64,000 nt of DNA from Thermasporomyces sp040195635 (GTDB lineage: Bacteria > Actinomycetota > Actinomycetes > Propionibacteriales > Actinopolymorphaceae). Below, one piece after another: positions 16,568 through 25,406 of this stretch. The translations under genes and the position numbers were made by a program. How positions within the stretch are numbered: position 1 is the stretch's first letter; each line of letters opens with the position of its first letter. The stretch covers positions 1 through 64,000 of the forward strand of contig NZ_JBEFTX010000001.1 of the NCBI RefSeq assembly GCF_040195635.1, given 5' to 3'. The notes beneath the pieces are model-generated. The model did no database searches. It worked only from the letters and a program-made list of their open reading frames with translations, and had not been told where the DNA came from.

Positions 16568-17332
16568 TCACCGGCGGAGCAGGACGACGATGGCGACGGT
16601 GCCGACGGCGACGATCACCCCACGCAGCAGTACCGGCGGAAGGCGCCTGCCCACGTGGGCACCCAGCAGTCCGCCGGCCACCGACCCTACGGCGATCAGT
16701 CCGGCGGGAAGCCAGGCCACGTGGGCGATCACGATGAACAGGACGGCGGCGACGGCGTTGACGAGCCCGGCCAGGACGTTCTTGGCCGCGTTGATCCGCT
16801 GCAGGGTCTCGTCGAGGCCGATCCCGAGGATCGCGACAAGGATGACACCCTGCGCGGCGCCGAAGTACCCGCCGTAGACGCCCGCAAGGTACACGAACGG
16901 CAGCAACGCCCAGCTGCCATGGTGGTGGGGTGGGTGGGGGGTCTCCCGGCGGGCGGCCATCTGGCGGGACACCCACGGCTGGAGGATGACGAGGACGCAG
17001 CCGATCCCGACCAGGACGGGCACGATCATGTCGAACGCCTCGGCCGGAAGCCGCAGCAGCAGCACCGCTCCGGTGAGCGCACCGGCCACGGATGCGCAAC
17101 CCAGCCGGATCAGCCGGCCGCGCTGGCCCGCGAGCTCGCGACGGTAGCCCCAGGCGGCGGCCGCCGATCCGGGCGCGAGCCCGACGGTGTTGGAGACGTT
17201 GGCGGTCACGGGAGGGACACCGAACGCGACCAGGGTCGGGAACGTGATCAGCGTTCCCGACCCCACGACGGCGTTGATGGTGCCTGCCGCGACCCCGGCG
17301 ATGAAGACTGCGAGCAGTTCCCAGCCAGTCAC
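16568..17332 (-). CDS. Sulfite exporter TauE/SafE family membrane protein
   Basis: A 254-residue inner-membrane protein with about seven to eight hydrophobic helices, two TauE/SafE repeats and the family opening A-G-x-x-A-G-x-I-N-A-V-V-G-S-G. The second half starts with V-Y-G-G-Y-F-G-A-A-Q-G. The family exports small anions such as sulfite, sulfoacetate or taurine-derived products; the substrate here is unknown. A His-rich loop (H-P-P-H-H-H) sits between the halves. The GTG start overlaps the stop of the SPFH gene by four bases, so the two are translationally coupled. Confidence 0.85.
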   Translation of the reverse strand: MTGWELLAVFIAGVAAGTINAVVGSGTLITFPTLVAFGVPPVTANVSNTVGLAPGSAAAAWGYRRELAGQRGRLIRLGCASVAGALTGAVLLLRLPAEAFDMIVPVLVGIGCVLVILQPWVSRQMAARRETPHPPHHHGSWALLPFVYLAGVYGGYFGAAQGVILVAILGIGLDETLQRINAAKNVLAGLVNAVAAVLFIVIAHVAWLPAGLIAVGSVAGGLLGAHVGRRLPPVLLRGVIVAVGTVAIVVLLRR

Positions 17333-18483
17333 GCCTTATTGGGCTCTTCCGGCCCGGCCTCGCCCGCCGCACCGCCGTCGACGTCATGGGGAGTGCCCCG
17401 GCCGAGCCGGCCGATCCCGCCCTTCGCGGCGTCCTCGGCCGCCGCGATGGCGGCCGCGACTTCACTCTCGGCCGTCTGGACCGCCTCGTCGGTGTGCTTC
17501 TCCGCCTCGATCGCGACCTTCTTGCGCTTGGCCGCCGCGCCGGAGGTTCCTTCGCGCGCCGGCGGTTCGACCGGGGCCTGTTCGCCGAGCTTGCCGACGA
17601 TCGACCCCACGCCCTCGAGGGCCTTGCCGAGTTCGCTCGGCACGATCCACACCTTGTTGGAGTCGCCCTGTGCGATCCGCGGCATCATCTGGAGGTACTG
17701 GTAGGACAGCAGTGCCTGGTCCGGACGGCCTTCGTGGATCGCGTTGAACACCGTGTCGATCGCCTGAGCCTCGCCCTCGGCCTGCAGGATCTGCGACTCG
17801 CGCTGGGCCTGCGCCCGCAGGATCTGGGACTGCTTGTCACCTTCGGCGGTGAGGATCGCCGCCTGCTTCTCGCCCTCGGCGGTGAGGATCGCCGACTGCC
17901 GGACACCCTCGGCCGTGAGAACCGCCGCGCGCTTGTCGCGGTCGGCGCGCATCTGCTTCTCCATCGAGTCCTGGATCGACGGCGGCGGGTCGATGCCCTT
18001 GAGCTCGACCCGGTTGACCTTGACGCCCCACTTGCCGGTCGCCTCGTCGAGGATCGCACCCAGCGCGGTGTTGATCTCCTCACGGCTGGTCAGGGCGCGT
18101 TCGAGGTCCATGCCACCGACGATGTTCCGCAGCGTCGTCTGGGTCAGCTGCTCGATCGCCTGGACGAAGTTGGCGATCTCGTACGTCGCACGCACGGAGT
18201 CGGTCACCTGGAAGTAGATGACCGTGTCGATCGCGACCACCAGGTTGTCCTCGGTGATCACGTTCTGCGGAGGGAACGAGACGACCTGCTCGCGAAGGTC
18301 GATCGTGTACCGCACCTTGTCGATGAACGGCACGATGATCGACAGGCCCGGCCCGAGCGTGCGTGCGTACCGGCCAAGCCGTTCGACGATGCCCGCCCGC
18401 GCCTGCGGGATGATCTTGACCGATCGGACCAAGATGATGATGGCGACGAGCGCCAGAACAGCAACGGTAATCAAGACATCCAC
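17329..18483 (-). CDS. SPFH/Band-7 domain protein (stomatin-like)
   Basis: A 384-residue slipin/stomatin-type membrane scaffold. One N-terminal anchor (residues ~4-20) precedes the SPFH domain (P-Q-A-R-A-G-I-V-E-R-L-G-R-Y ... F-P-P-Q-N-V-I-T-E-D-N). A long helical region ~175-240 contains repeated I-L-T-A-E-G-x-K-Q units, and a charged Ala/Glu-rich tail follows. Such proteins form oligomeric rings at membrane microdomains and usually pair with NfeD proteins, as here: the NfeD gene lies 130 bp upstream. The downstream TauE gene overlaps its stop. Confidence 0.9.
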   Translation of the reverse strand: MDVLITVAVLALVAIIILVRSVKIIPQARAGIVERLGRYARTLGPGLSIIVPFIDKVRYTIDLREQVVSFPPQNVITEDNLVVAIDTVIYFQVTDSVRATYEIANFVQAIEQLTQTTLRNIVGGMDLERALTSREEINTALGAILDEATGKWGVKVNRVELKGIDPPPSIQDSMEKQMRADRDKRAAVLTAEGVRQSAILTAEGEKQAAILTAEGDKQSQILRAQAQRESQILQAEGEAQAIDTVFNAIHEGRPDQALLSYQYLQMMPRIAQGDSNKVWIVPSELGKALEGVGSIVGKLGEQAPVEPPAREGTSGAAAKRKKVAIEAEKHTDEAVQTAESEVAAAIAAAEDAAKGGIGRLGRGTPHDVDGGAAGEAGPEEPNKA

Positions 18484-18613
18484 GGCTTCTCCGATTCGTC
18501 AACGTCAGCCGCCGAGTTGTCGATCGACGGCGCCTGGTCAGGGTCCTGAAGATCGCGCGCGGCTGTGGCCAGTCTCGCGCGAGGTCGAACAGTGGGACCG
18601 CCTGGCTGTCTGA

Positions 18614-19087
18614 TCAAGAACTCCATGGCTTCCCCGCTTCGTGCACAAATGCTGTCGCGCCCTCGATGGAGAGCACGTCGACGGTCACGCCGGGCTCGAT
18701 GCTCGACTGCTCGTCGTAGGGACGCGCCGACCAGACCTCGCCGCCGATCTTGATCGTCCCACTCCGCGTGGTGACCTGCTCGACGACCACGCCGGTCTGG
18801 CCGACGAGGGCAGAGATTCCGGTTCGGATCATCGGCGTCTGCTTGAGGTGGCGAAGGGCGACCGGGCGGACGGCCCCCAACATCGCGAACGCGGTAACCA
18901 CCGAGACGATGATCGAGATCACCGGACCGCCACCCACCAGGGCGGCGAGCGCCCCCGCGGTCGCACCTGCCGCGAGCATGAGGAACACCAGATCGAGGGT
19001 CAGCAGCTCGACCGCGGCGAGGATCCCGGCCACAACGACCCACGCGACCCACAGGTGCTCGCCCAGCCACTGCAGCAGGTTGCTCAT
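18614..19087 (-). CDS. NfeD family membrane protein
   Basis: A 157-residue protein with three hydrophobic helices (residues ~8-75) and a C-terminal OB-fold (~95-150: G-x-x-G-V-V ... G-x-I-K-I-G-G-E-V-W-S-A-R), the short NfeD architecture. These partner with SPFH proteins, possibly anchoring or modulating the scaffold. The ATG has no ribosome site. Instead TAGGTT lies six bases upstream (19099-19094), so the message is probably leaderless. The stomatin-like gene follows on the same strand. Confidence 0.88.
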   Translation of the reverse strand: MSNLLQWLGEHLWVAWVVVAGILAAVELLTLDLVFLMLAAGATAGALAALVGGGPVISIIVSVVTAFAMLGAVRPVALRHLKQTPMIRTGISALVGQTGVVVEQVTTRSGTIKIGGEVWSARPYDEQSSIEPGVTVDVLSIEGATAFVHEAGKPWSS

Positions 19088-19162
19088 GGTGAAAACCTAC
19101 GTGATCAAGGGGTCGGTCCGGAATCTCCCCGGGCCGCTGCGTGCGGATGAGGGCGCCATCAT

Positions 19163-19948
19163 TTACCGCTTGGCCCGTGCTGTCCACCGCTCGGTGGAAC
19201 GGAAGAGCCGCAGTGGCATCGCGAACGTCTCCGACAACGACCGTGAGCTCAGGGTCTCTCTGACGGGTCCGGCCGCCACGACGCTGCCGGCACGGAGCAG
19301 GAGTACGTGGGTGAAGCTCGGCGGGATCTCTTCGACGTGGTGGGTCACCAGGACCGTGGCGGGGGACGCCGCGTCGGCGGCGAGGTCCCCGAGGGTACGG
19401 ACGAGCCCCTCGCGCCCGGCCAGGTCGAGGCCAGCGGCCGGCTCGTCCAGCAGAAGGAGCTCAGGATCGGTCATCAGGGCGCGGGCGATCTGTACGCGCT
19501 TGCGTTCGCCTTCGGACAATGTCCCGAACGTCCGGTCCGCCTGGTCGCCGACCCCGAGCCATCTGAGCAGCCGGGTAGCGCGCTCGTGGTCGAGGTTGTC
19601 GTAGTTCTCGCGCCACCGGCCGAGGACCGCGTAGGAGGCGGAAACCACGACGTCGCGCACGCGTTCCTGGCGAGGGATGCGGTCGGCGATGGCGGCACTC
19701 GTCAGCCCGATCCGGGGTCGTAGCTCGAAGACGTCGACCGACCCGAGCGTCTCCCCCAGAAGCGTCGCGCTACCGCTGGTGGGGTGCATCCGGGCCGAGG
19801 CGATCTGCAGCAGTGTCGTCTTCCCCGCGCCGTTGGGTCCGAGGATCACCCACCGGTCGCTCTCGTCGACCGACCAGCTCACCCGGTCCAGGAGCTTGGT
19901 GCCGTTGCGCGTGATCGTGACGTCGGTGAGCTCGAGAACTGGGCTCAT
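19163..19948 (-). CDS. ABC transporter ATP-binding protein
   Basis: A 261-residue ATPase with Walker A G-P-N-G-A-G-K-T-T, signature L-S-E-G-E-R-K-R, Walker B L-L-L-L-D-E-P and the H-loop histidine in V-T-H-H. There is no permease gene nearby, and it resembles the YlmA-like stand-alone ATPases common in actinobacteria, so transport is not certain. The start at 19948 gives M-S-P-V-L-E-L; longer starts extend into the divergent promoter region. TAGGTT lies eight bases upstream of this ATG. It is divergent from the conserved hypothetical gene at 20055. Confidence 0.88.
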   Translation of the reverse strand: MSPVLELTDVTITRNGTKLLDRVSWSVDESDRWVILGPNGAGKTTLLQIASARMHPTSGSATLLGETLGSVDVFELRPRIGLTSAAIADRIPRQERVRDVVVSASYAVLGRWRENYDNLDHERATRLLRWLGVGDQADRTFGTLSEGERKRVQIARALMTDPELLLLDEPAAGLDLAGREGLVRTLGDLAADAASPATVLVTHHVEEIPPSFTHVLLLRAGSVVAAGPVRETLSSRSLSETFAMPLRLFRSTERWTARAKR

Positions 19949-20054
19949 GGATGCACAACCTACGGCACCACCACCCACGGCCCGCCCCATGGTCCGGTCC
20001 GTCACCCGGCTCGCGGGCGGCGGCGACTGCCGCGCCCTTTATAGGGTGAGATGC

Positions 20055-20783
20055 ATGCTGACGTTGCCCCGGGCGGCGCGCCTCGCGTCGTGGACCAACG
20101 CCTGGCTCACCGGCGCCACGAGCCTCGATGAGGCGGACGAGGGAATCAAGGGCGACGACGCCGCGCATCACGTGATCGGCCTGCCCGGCCAGGACGAGCC
20201 GGTCCCCGTCCTGCTGTCCCTCGGAACCCTGCGCAACCTGGGCACCCGGGCGGCAGTGGTGGCGCTTCCCGCACCCGGCGACCCGCTCGGTCTCGCCGGG
20301 CCACGGGACTTCACCGAGGCTGCGCTCGAGGTCGGTGAGGCCGTGGTCTGCGAGGGCTCCGGGCTCGGCCTCGTCCCCCATGTGATCGGTGCCGGGGTGC
20401 AGTGGAAGGTGTGGCCGGCCCATCCGCCGGCGCCCCTCGACCTCGCCGACGTCACGATGGAACTCGCCCAGACCCTGCAGGACGTCATCGAGGCGTTGGC
20501 CGGCCTCGACGTCGCGCGCTGGCGGCCGGGGGTCGCCGAGGCACTTGTCGATCTGCGATCCGTTGGCCGCAAGGCACATGACGGCCTTCCGGCGGGTTAC
20601 CCGCCCCGCGCCGACGAGCTGGCAGCGCGAGCCCGGCGGTGCCTTCTCGTGTGCGAGCTCGCCCTCGTCGACGACGGCGGCGCGGTGACGGCGTTCGAGG
20701 CGGACTCGCGCCGCCAGGCGCTCCGCCGCCTCGACCGCGCCGCCCGGCGGGCCCTGGTCGCCGCCTGCGGTCCGCCGCGGTGA
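20055..20783 (+). CDS. Conserved actinobacterial protein of unknown function
   Basis: A 242-residue soluble protein with no motif I can tie to a reaction. It is Ala/Arg/Leu-rich, with a repeated theme of L-P-A-P-G-D-P-L-G-L, a central G-L-V-P-H-V-I stretch and a C-terminal helix ending R-R-A-L-V-A-A-C. Similar full-length proteins occur in Streptomyces, as far as I recall. The in-frame ATG at 20055 is seven bases after TAGGGT (20042-20047), suggesting a leaderless message; the nearer ATG at 20051 is out of frame. It is divergent from the ABC ATPase gene. Confidence 0.72.
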   Translation: MLTLPRAARLASWTNAWLTGATSLDEADEGIKGDDAAHHVIGLPGQDEPVPVLLSLGTLRNLGTRAAVVALPAPGDPLGLAGPRDFTEAALEVGEAVVCEGSGLGLVPHVIGAGVQWKVWPAHPPAPLDLADVTMELAQTLQDVIEALAGLDVARWRPGVAEALVDLRSVGRKAHDGLPAGYPPRADELAARARRCLLVCELALVDDGGAVTAFEADSRRQALRRLDRAARRALVAACGPPR

Positions 20784-20818
20784 GCCTTCGCGTCCTGTGC
20801 CCGGTCAGCCGCGCCAGG

Positions 20819-22093
20819 TCAGCCGCTGAGGAGATAGACCGTGTCGCTGAGGTACGCCGGCTGCCGGAGAACGGTCCCGGTCGCCCCGGTCCCCAGGGCG
20901 GGGGTGACCCGGCGCCGGTTGCCGAGGTCCCATGCGGTCACGGCGTACCCACCGAGGTCGACACCCAACTCGACGTCGAACGGATGGGGAACGTACACGG
21001 CGACGGTCGCCAGGTCGGGCGTTGCCGCGACCCGCACGCCCGGCGGCGAGGTCGCGATCAGGTCCTGCCTCGGCGCACAGCGGTAGAGGCCATGGTCCTC
21101 CACGACTGACCGCGCGAAACCCACGTCCCACGCACCGTCGAGGTGGAGCGCGACGTCCCAGGTGAAGGGCTCCCCCGACCATGCGCCGCTGGTGAACCGG
21201 CTGCCCGGCCGGTGCCATCCCCACAGGCCGTGCGCGCCGTAGCCGATGCCGGCCGAGGCGCCGCCGAGCAGGCTCCACCAGGTCGCCCGGCGTACGTCGT
21301 CACGGGTGAAGCGCCCAAGCCCCTGCCCGTAGCCGTGTCCTTCGTAACACGGCTCCAGGTTCACGACGGGCCGGCGGACGGGCTTGCCCAGGTAGAGCTC
21401 GGCCAGGTCGTACGCCTTCGCCTGGTGCCCGTGTCCGTGACCCGACTGGTAGCTGTAGAAGTCGAGGTCGGGCGAGTCGGCGAGTGTCGCCGGCAGGTCG
21501 GTGTCAGGTGTCGAGTGGAGGGTGGTGAGGCAGTCGGGCGCGAGCTTGGCAAGCTGGCCCAAGGTCCAGGCGTAGCGCTCCACGGCTTCCGGTGTGGCGA
21601 ACTTGTCGTCCCCGCTCGCTATGTAGATCGGGTCGTACGCATGGAACGTCCTCGTCAGCAGCTCGAGATAGTCCGCCGTCTCCTGCTGCGACATCACGGC
21701 GTGTGGGTTCCGGTCCGAGCCCCAGGTGCCTGGCACGTAGGTGCACCACAGCGCGACCAGCGCCGCCCGAATGCCCTGCTCCGCGGCTCGCTCGACCATC
21801 TCCTGCGCGGCCGTGAAGTAGTCCCCGTCGGGCGCGGTGAAGTCGTACGTCCCGTCGTCGCGGAGCGGGTAGGGCTCGCGGGTCGTCTCGTGCACGCTCC
21901 GGTCGTGCAGGATCGGCAGGACGCTGATCAGCATCGTGTCGAAGCCCTGGCTGCGCCGGAGCGAGAGGTAACTCTCCCACTCGTCCGGGCGCGCGTCCGT
22001 GAACGCCGCCCACACCGTGTCCGCACAGGGCACGACCGGTGAGCCGTCCGCAAGGAAGTGGTCACCGGTCGGCGCTGTCGCCAGTGGCTTCAC
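20819..22093 (-). CDS. DUF4038 / GH140-like glycoside hydrolase
   Basis: A 424-residue TIM-barrel protein of the DUF4038 (apiosidase-like, GH140) type, without signal peptide. The N-terminal pattern F-L-A-D-G-S-P-V and W-A-A-F opens the barrel. I-A-S-G-D-D-K is a candidate position for the catalytic acid and V-V-N-L-E-P-C-Y-E-G for the second carboxylate. The C-terminal ~90 residues form a small beta domain. The gene starts two bases after the GH4 stop and is clearly co-transcribed with it, so both probably act on the same oligosaccharide inside the cell. The sugar is not predictable. Confidence 0.82.
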   Translation of the reverse strand: MKPLATAPTGDHFLADGSPVVPCADTVWAAFTDARPDEWESYLSLRRSQGFDTMLISVLPILHDRSVHETTREPYPLRDDGTYDFTAPDGDYFTAAQEMVERAAEQGIRAALVALWCTYVPGTWGSDRNPHAVMSQQETADYLELLTRTFHAYDPIYIASGDDKFATPEAVERYAWTLGQLAKLAPDCLTTLHSTPDTDLPATLADSPDLDFYSYQSGHGHGHQAKAYDLAELYLGKPVRRPVVNLEPCYEGHGYGQGLGRFTRDDVRRATWWSLLGGASAGIGYGAHGLWGWHRPGSRFTSGAWSGEPFTWDVALHLDGAWDVGFARSVVEDHGLYRCAPRQDLIATSPPGVRVAATPDLATVAVYVPHPFDVELGVDLGGYAVTAWDLGNRRRVTPALGTGATGTVLRQPAYLSDTVYLLSG

Positions 22094-22095
22094 CG

Positions 22096-23649
22096 TCAGC
22101 TGGTCTTCGTCATGCCGGCCTTGTCGGCCGCGGCCGCGTTGGCGCGGGAACGTTCGCGGTCGGCGGCCATCTCCTCGACGGTCTTGGTGTGCAGCCGGGC
22201 GGCGCCCTCGGTGGTGACGGTCTTGACCCGGGTGCCGTGCCGTTCGGCGTCAAGGAGGCGTTGACGGGCGGCCGGGATGTCCTCGGCGTACTGCGGCAAC
22301 CACCGCGCCTGCTCCACGAGCATCTCGTCGGTCATCTGCCAGACCTCTTCGGGGTTGCAGACCGCGCCGACCAGCGGGTCGTGGAGCATCGCCTGCTTGA
22401 GCAGGGTGACGTCGGCGTGGACCGCCGCCTCCTTGCCCATCTCCTGCACCCGGATGCTCGCCGCGCAGGTGGCCGCACACGCCAGCGGGAGGTCGCCGAC
22501 GACGGGAACGTTGATGCCGTTGCGGTCGACGTACCCCGGCACCTCGATCACGCTGCCCTGCGGCAGGTTGGTGATGATGCCGTCGTTCACGACGTTGAAG
22601 TGCCCACGGTAGACCCGGCCGGTCTCCAGGCCCTCGATGATGTACGACCCGTGCTCCTCGCTGCGGCCCTCGGCGGTGATCGGCTTGGGGTCCTCCTTCA
22701 TCCAGTTCGGGAAGTCGGTCTCGAACCAGTTCCGCCCCTCGGTGCACACCCGGAGGTAGCCGCCGGTCTCGCCGTTGATCCAGCTGGACAGGTCGATCCA
22801 GTCGGGGATCTCCGCGACCCGCTTGCGGTACCACGGGACGTACTCCGACAGGTGGCCGTTGGACTCGGTGCTGTAGTAGCCGAACCGCCGGAGGACGTCG
22901 ATCCGGACCTTCTCGGTCTGGGGGTACGTGGGGTGGCCCTCGAAGAGCTCCAGCATCTTCGGGATCATGTCGATCCCGCGCCACTGCGCCTTGACGTACC
23001 ACGTCTGGTGGTTGATCCCGGCCGCGATGATGTCGACCTCGCTGCGGTGCAGCGTCTCGTCCGGACCGATCATGCCCTCGCGTTTCGCCCAGTGCTCGAT
23101 GCACCGGGTGATCTGCCAGTGCCCGCCCTGGACGCCGTGGCAGAGCCCGACGGTCCGCACCCCGCCGTACTCGTTGCACGCCCAGGTGTTCATCGCCATC
23201 GGGTTGGAGTAGTTCAGGAACAGCACGTCGGGCCCCGCGACCTCGCGGATGTCCTTGCAGAAGTCCAGCAGGGCCGGAATCGTTCGCTGGGCGTACATCA
23301 CGCCGCCGGCGCACAGGGTGTCGCCCACGCACTGGTCCACGCCGTACTTCAACGGGATCTCGATGTCGGTCCGGAAAGCGTCAAGTCCACCTTGACGGAT
23401 CACCGAGAAGACGTAGTCGGCGCCGTCGAGGGCGCCGCGGCGGTCCAGAGTCGGCTCGATCACGGCGGGCAGACCACTGGCGTCGATGTCGCGCCGGACC
23501 AGCTGGGTCACCATCTCGAGGTTGCGCTCGTTGATGTCGTAGAACGCGAACGTCGTGTCGGCCAGCTCGGGCACCGTGAGGATGTCGCGCACCAGCCGGC
23601 GGGTGAAGCCGAGGGAGCCGGCGCCGAGCATCGCGATTCGGATCGTCAT
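22096..23649 (-). CDS. Glycoside hydrolase family 4 (alpha-galactosidase/galacturonidase-like)
   Basis: A 517-residue NAD- and Mn-dependent GH4 enzyme, which cleaves glycosides by a redox-elimination mechanism. The NAD-binding start is A-M-L-G-A-G-S-L-G-F; other family signatures are L-N-Y-S-N-P-M, the metal Cys/His in L-C-H-G-V-Q-G and the metal His in A-G-I-N-H-Q-T-W. No phosphate-binding serine pattern of 6-phosphoglucosidases is obvious, so an unphosphorylated alpha-galactoside or galacturonide is more likely. The ATG follows GGAGG. The DUF4038 gene follows after two bases. Confidence 0.88.
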   Translation of the reverse strand: MTIRIAMLGAGSLGFTRRLVRDILTVPELADTTFAFYDINERNLEMVTQLVRRDIDASGLPAVIEPTLDRRGALDGADYVFSVIRQGGLDAFRTDIEIPLKYGVDQCVGDTLCAGGVMYAQRTIPALLDFCKDIREVAGPDVLFLNYSNPMAMNTWACNEYGGVRTVGLCHGVQGGHWQITRCIEHWAKREGMIGPDETLHRSEVDIIAAGINHQTWYVKAQWRGIDMIPKMLELFEGHPTYPQTEKVRIDVLRRFGYYSTESNGHLSEYVPWYRKRVAEIPDWIDLSSWINGETGGYLRVCTEGRNWFETDFPNWMKEDPKPITAEGRSEEHGSYIIEGLETGRVYRGHFNVVNDGIITNLPQGSVIEVPGYVDRNGINVPVVGDLPLACAATCAASIRVQEMGKEAAVHADVTLLKQAMLHDPLVGAVCNPEEVWQMTDEMLVEQARWLPQYAEDIPAARQRLLDAERHGTRVKTVTTEGAARLHTKTVEEMAADRERSRANAAAADKAGMTKTS

Positions 23650-23744
23650 GCCTCCACCATCGGCACACCTCAGATGTCACGACAAGCGGGGCGCGGCCGG
23701 TCGGCCAGGAGCGGCCAGGCCAGGAGCGTCTGGTGCCAACACAC

Positions 23745-24482
23745 CTAGCGACGCTTCTGGAGCACTCCGTCGACGTAGACGTCCACCTTGTCGTCGTAGA
23801 ACGCGATCAACCCGGCGACCTTCTGGCTCTCCGGCAGGGGGGTGCGGTAGGACCACGCCAGGTCGGGATGTTCGGTGCCGTTGACGGTCACCGACCAGTA
23901 CTCCGCCTGGCCCTTGTACGGGCAGTGCGTCGCCGTCGCCGACGGCGTCAGCAGGTCCATCCGTACGTGCGTCTTCGGCAGGTAGTAGCGCAACGGCAGC
24001 CCCGTCTCGAAAAGCAGCGTCGGATGCGCGGACTCCGCGACCGTCACGCCGTCGACCTCCACCCGGACGTGCCGGGAGCTGGCAAGGACGTCGATCCGGG
24101 CGTATGGACTCCGGGGGTGGACGAAGACCTCCTCGTCCTCCTCGAACCACGCGTCCATCGCGTCCCAGTCCAGGCGGACGAGATCCCGCAGCTCCACGAC
24201 CGGGGAGTCGAGGTAGCGCAAGGCCGCGCCCGTTGCCTCCTTGGCGCCGACTCTCAGCGTGTACGACGTCCCGTCGCCAAGGCGCTCTGAGTGGCGCACC
24301 TCGCCGCCCGGCGTCAGCAGATCCGTACGGACGTCCTTCGCCGGAAGGTAATAAGCGGGGTAGTAGGGGATCTCCCACACCAGAACCGGTTCAACCGTGT
24401 CGGCCACGACTTCGCCGCCGAAGTAGGCTCGGACCCGCTTCGCGCCGGTCTCGACCCGCGGCCGCTCCTGGGTCGTACTCAT
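23745..24482 (-). CDS. Tandem DUF427 domain protein
   Basis: A 245-residue cytosolic protein made of two DUF427 units (residues ~15-110 and ~130-235). Each carries the pattern V-W-E/F-E-T ... Y-Y-L-P-x-x-D/H-V-R-x-D-L-L-T-P and later Y-W-S-V/Y-T-L. The family adopts a tub-like or beta-sandwich fold and has no established reaction. It is divergent from the SDR gene with only 35 bp between starts, so the two promoters must overlap. It lies downstream of nothing on its own strand and is separated from the GH4 gene by 95 bp. Confidence 0.83.
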   Translation of the reverse strand: MSTTQERPRVETGAKRVRAYFGGEVVADTVEPVLVWEIPYYPAYYLPAKDVRTDLLTPGGEVRHSERLGDGTSYTLRVGAKEATGAALRYLDSPVVELRDLVRLDWDAMDAWFEEDEEVFVHPRSPYARIDVLASSRHVRVEVDGVTVAESAHPTLLFETGLPLRYYLPKTHVRMDLLTPSATATHCPYKGQAEYWSVTVNGTEHPDLAWSYRTPLPESQKVAGLIAFYDDKVDVYVDGVLQKRR

Positions 24483-24517
24483 ACCTTCGCCAACCGCCTG
24501 GACCGAGGGGAAATTTC

Positions 24518-25270
24518 ATGGTTCACAAGATCGCCCTTGTCACCGGGGCCGGCACCGGCGTCGGCCGCGCCATCACCCTCGCGCTGGCCCGGGACGGCTG
24601 GTCGGTGGCGCTGGCCGGTCGACGTCCCCAGCCTCTGCACGACCTCGCGGACGAGCTGCGGGCCGCCGGTCACGAGGGTCTCGCCGTACCCGCCGACGTC
24701 GCCGACCCGGGCGCCGTGGAGTCCCTGTTCGCCGCGATCCGCACGACCTATGGCCGGCTCGACCTCCTGGTCAACAACGCCGGCCGGAACGCTCCAGCCG
24801 TGCCGCTTGAAGACCTCGAGCTCACCGACTGGCAGGGCGTCGTCGACGTCAACCTCACCGGTGCGTTCCTCTGCACGCAACAGGCCGTACGCCTGATGAA
24901 GAGCCAGACACCCCGCGGCGGCCGGATCATCAACAACGGTTCGCTGTCCGCCCACACACCACGCCCGCAGTCCGCTCCGTACACCGCGACGAAGCACGCG
25001 ATCACCGGGCTCACCAAGGCGACCGCGCTCGACGGGCGGGACCACGGCATCGCCTGCGGCCAGATCGACATCGGTAACGCCGAGACCCCGATGACCGCCC
25101 GCATGGCCGACGGCGTGCGCCAGCCCGACGGGTCGATCCGCGTCGAGCCGACGATGGACGTGAACGACGTAGGGCGCGCCGTGGCCTACATGGCGAGCCT
25201 GCCGCTGGACGCCAACGTGCCGTTCATGACGGTCATGGCGACCGGGATGCCGTTCCTCGGAAGGGGCTGA
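24518..25270 (+). CDS. Short-chain dehydrogenase/reductase (SDR)
   Basis: A 250-residue classical SDR. The cofactor site is T-G-A-G-T-G-V-G, followed by N-N-A-G, the catalytic Ser in N-N-G-S-L-S, and the Y-x3-K pair in A-P-Y-T-A-T-K-H. The residues after the glycine motif (A-G-R-R at the end of strand 2) favour NADP(H). The ATG follows GAGGGG. Substrate is unknown; it is divergent from the tandem DUF427 gene and not in an obvious operon. Confidence 0.9.
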   Translation: MVHKIALVTGAGTGVGRAITLALARDGWSVALAGRRPQPLHDLADELRAAGHEGLAVPADVADPGAVESLFAAIRTTYGRLDLLVNNAGRNAPAVPLEDLELTDWQGVVDVNLTGAFLCTQQAVRLMKSQTPRGGRIINNGSLSAHTPRPQSAPYTATKHAITGLTKATALDGRDHGIACGQIDIGNAETPMTARMADGVRQPDGSIRVEPTMDVNDVGRAVAYMASLPLDANVPFMTVMATGMPFLGRG

Positions 25271-25406
25271 CGGCGGCAACGGCGGCGCCGGGTCGCGATC
25301 GACGCCACGGCCCCAACGCGCCCGGAACCCGAGTGCCACGCCGAGACATGAGCCCGAGCGCTTCAGCCATGGCGCGCCCCACCCTCGAGGCGCTTCACTA
25401 TGGTCC

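Noticed and set aside
22039..23748. Long plus-strand open frame opposite the GH4 gene
   Set aside because: Shadow of the GH4 gene; no family features and no ribosome site.
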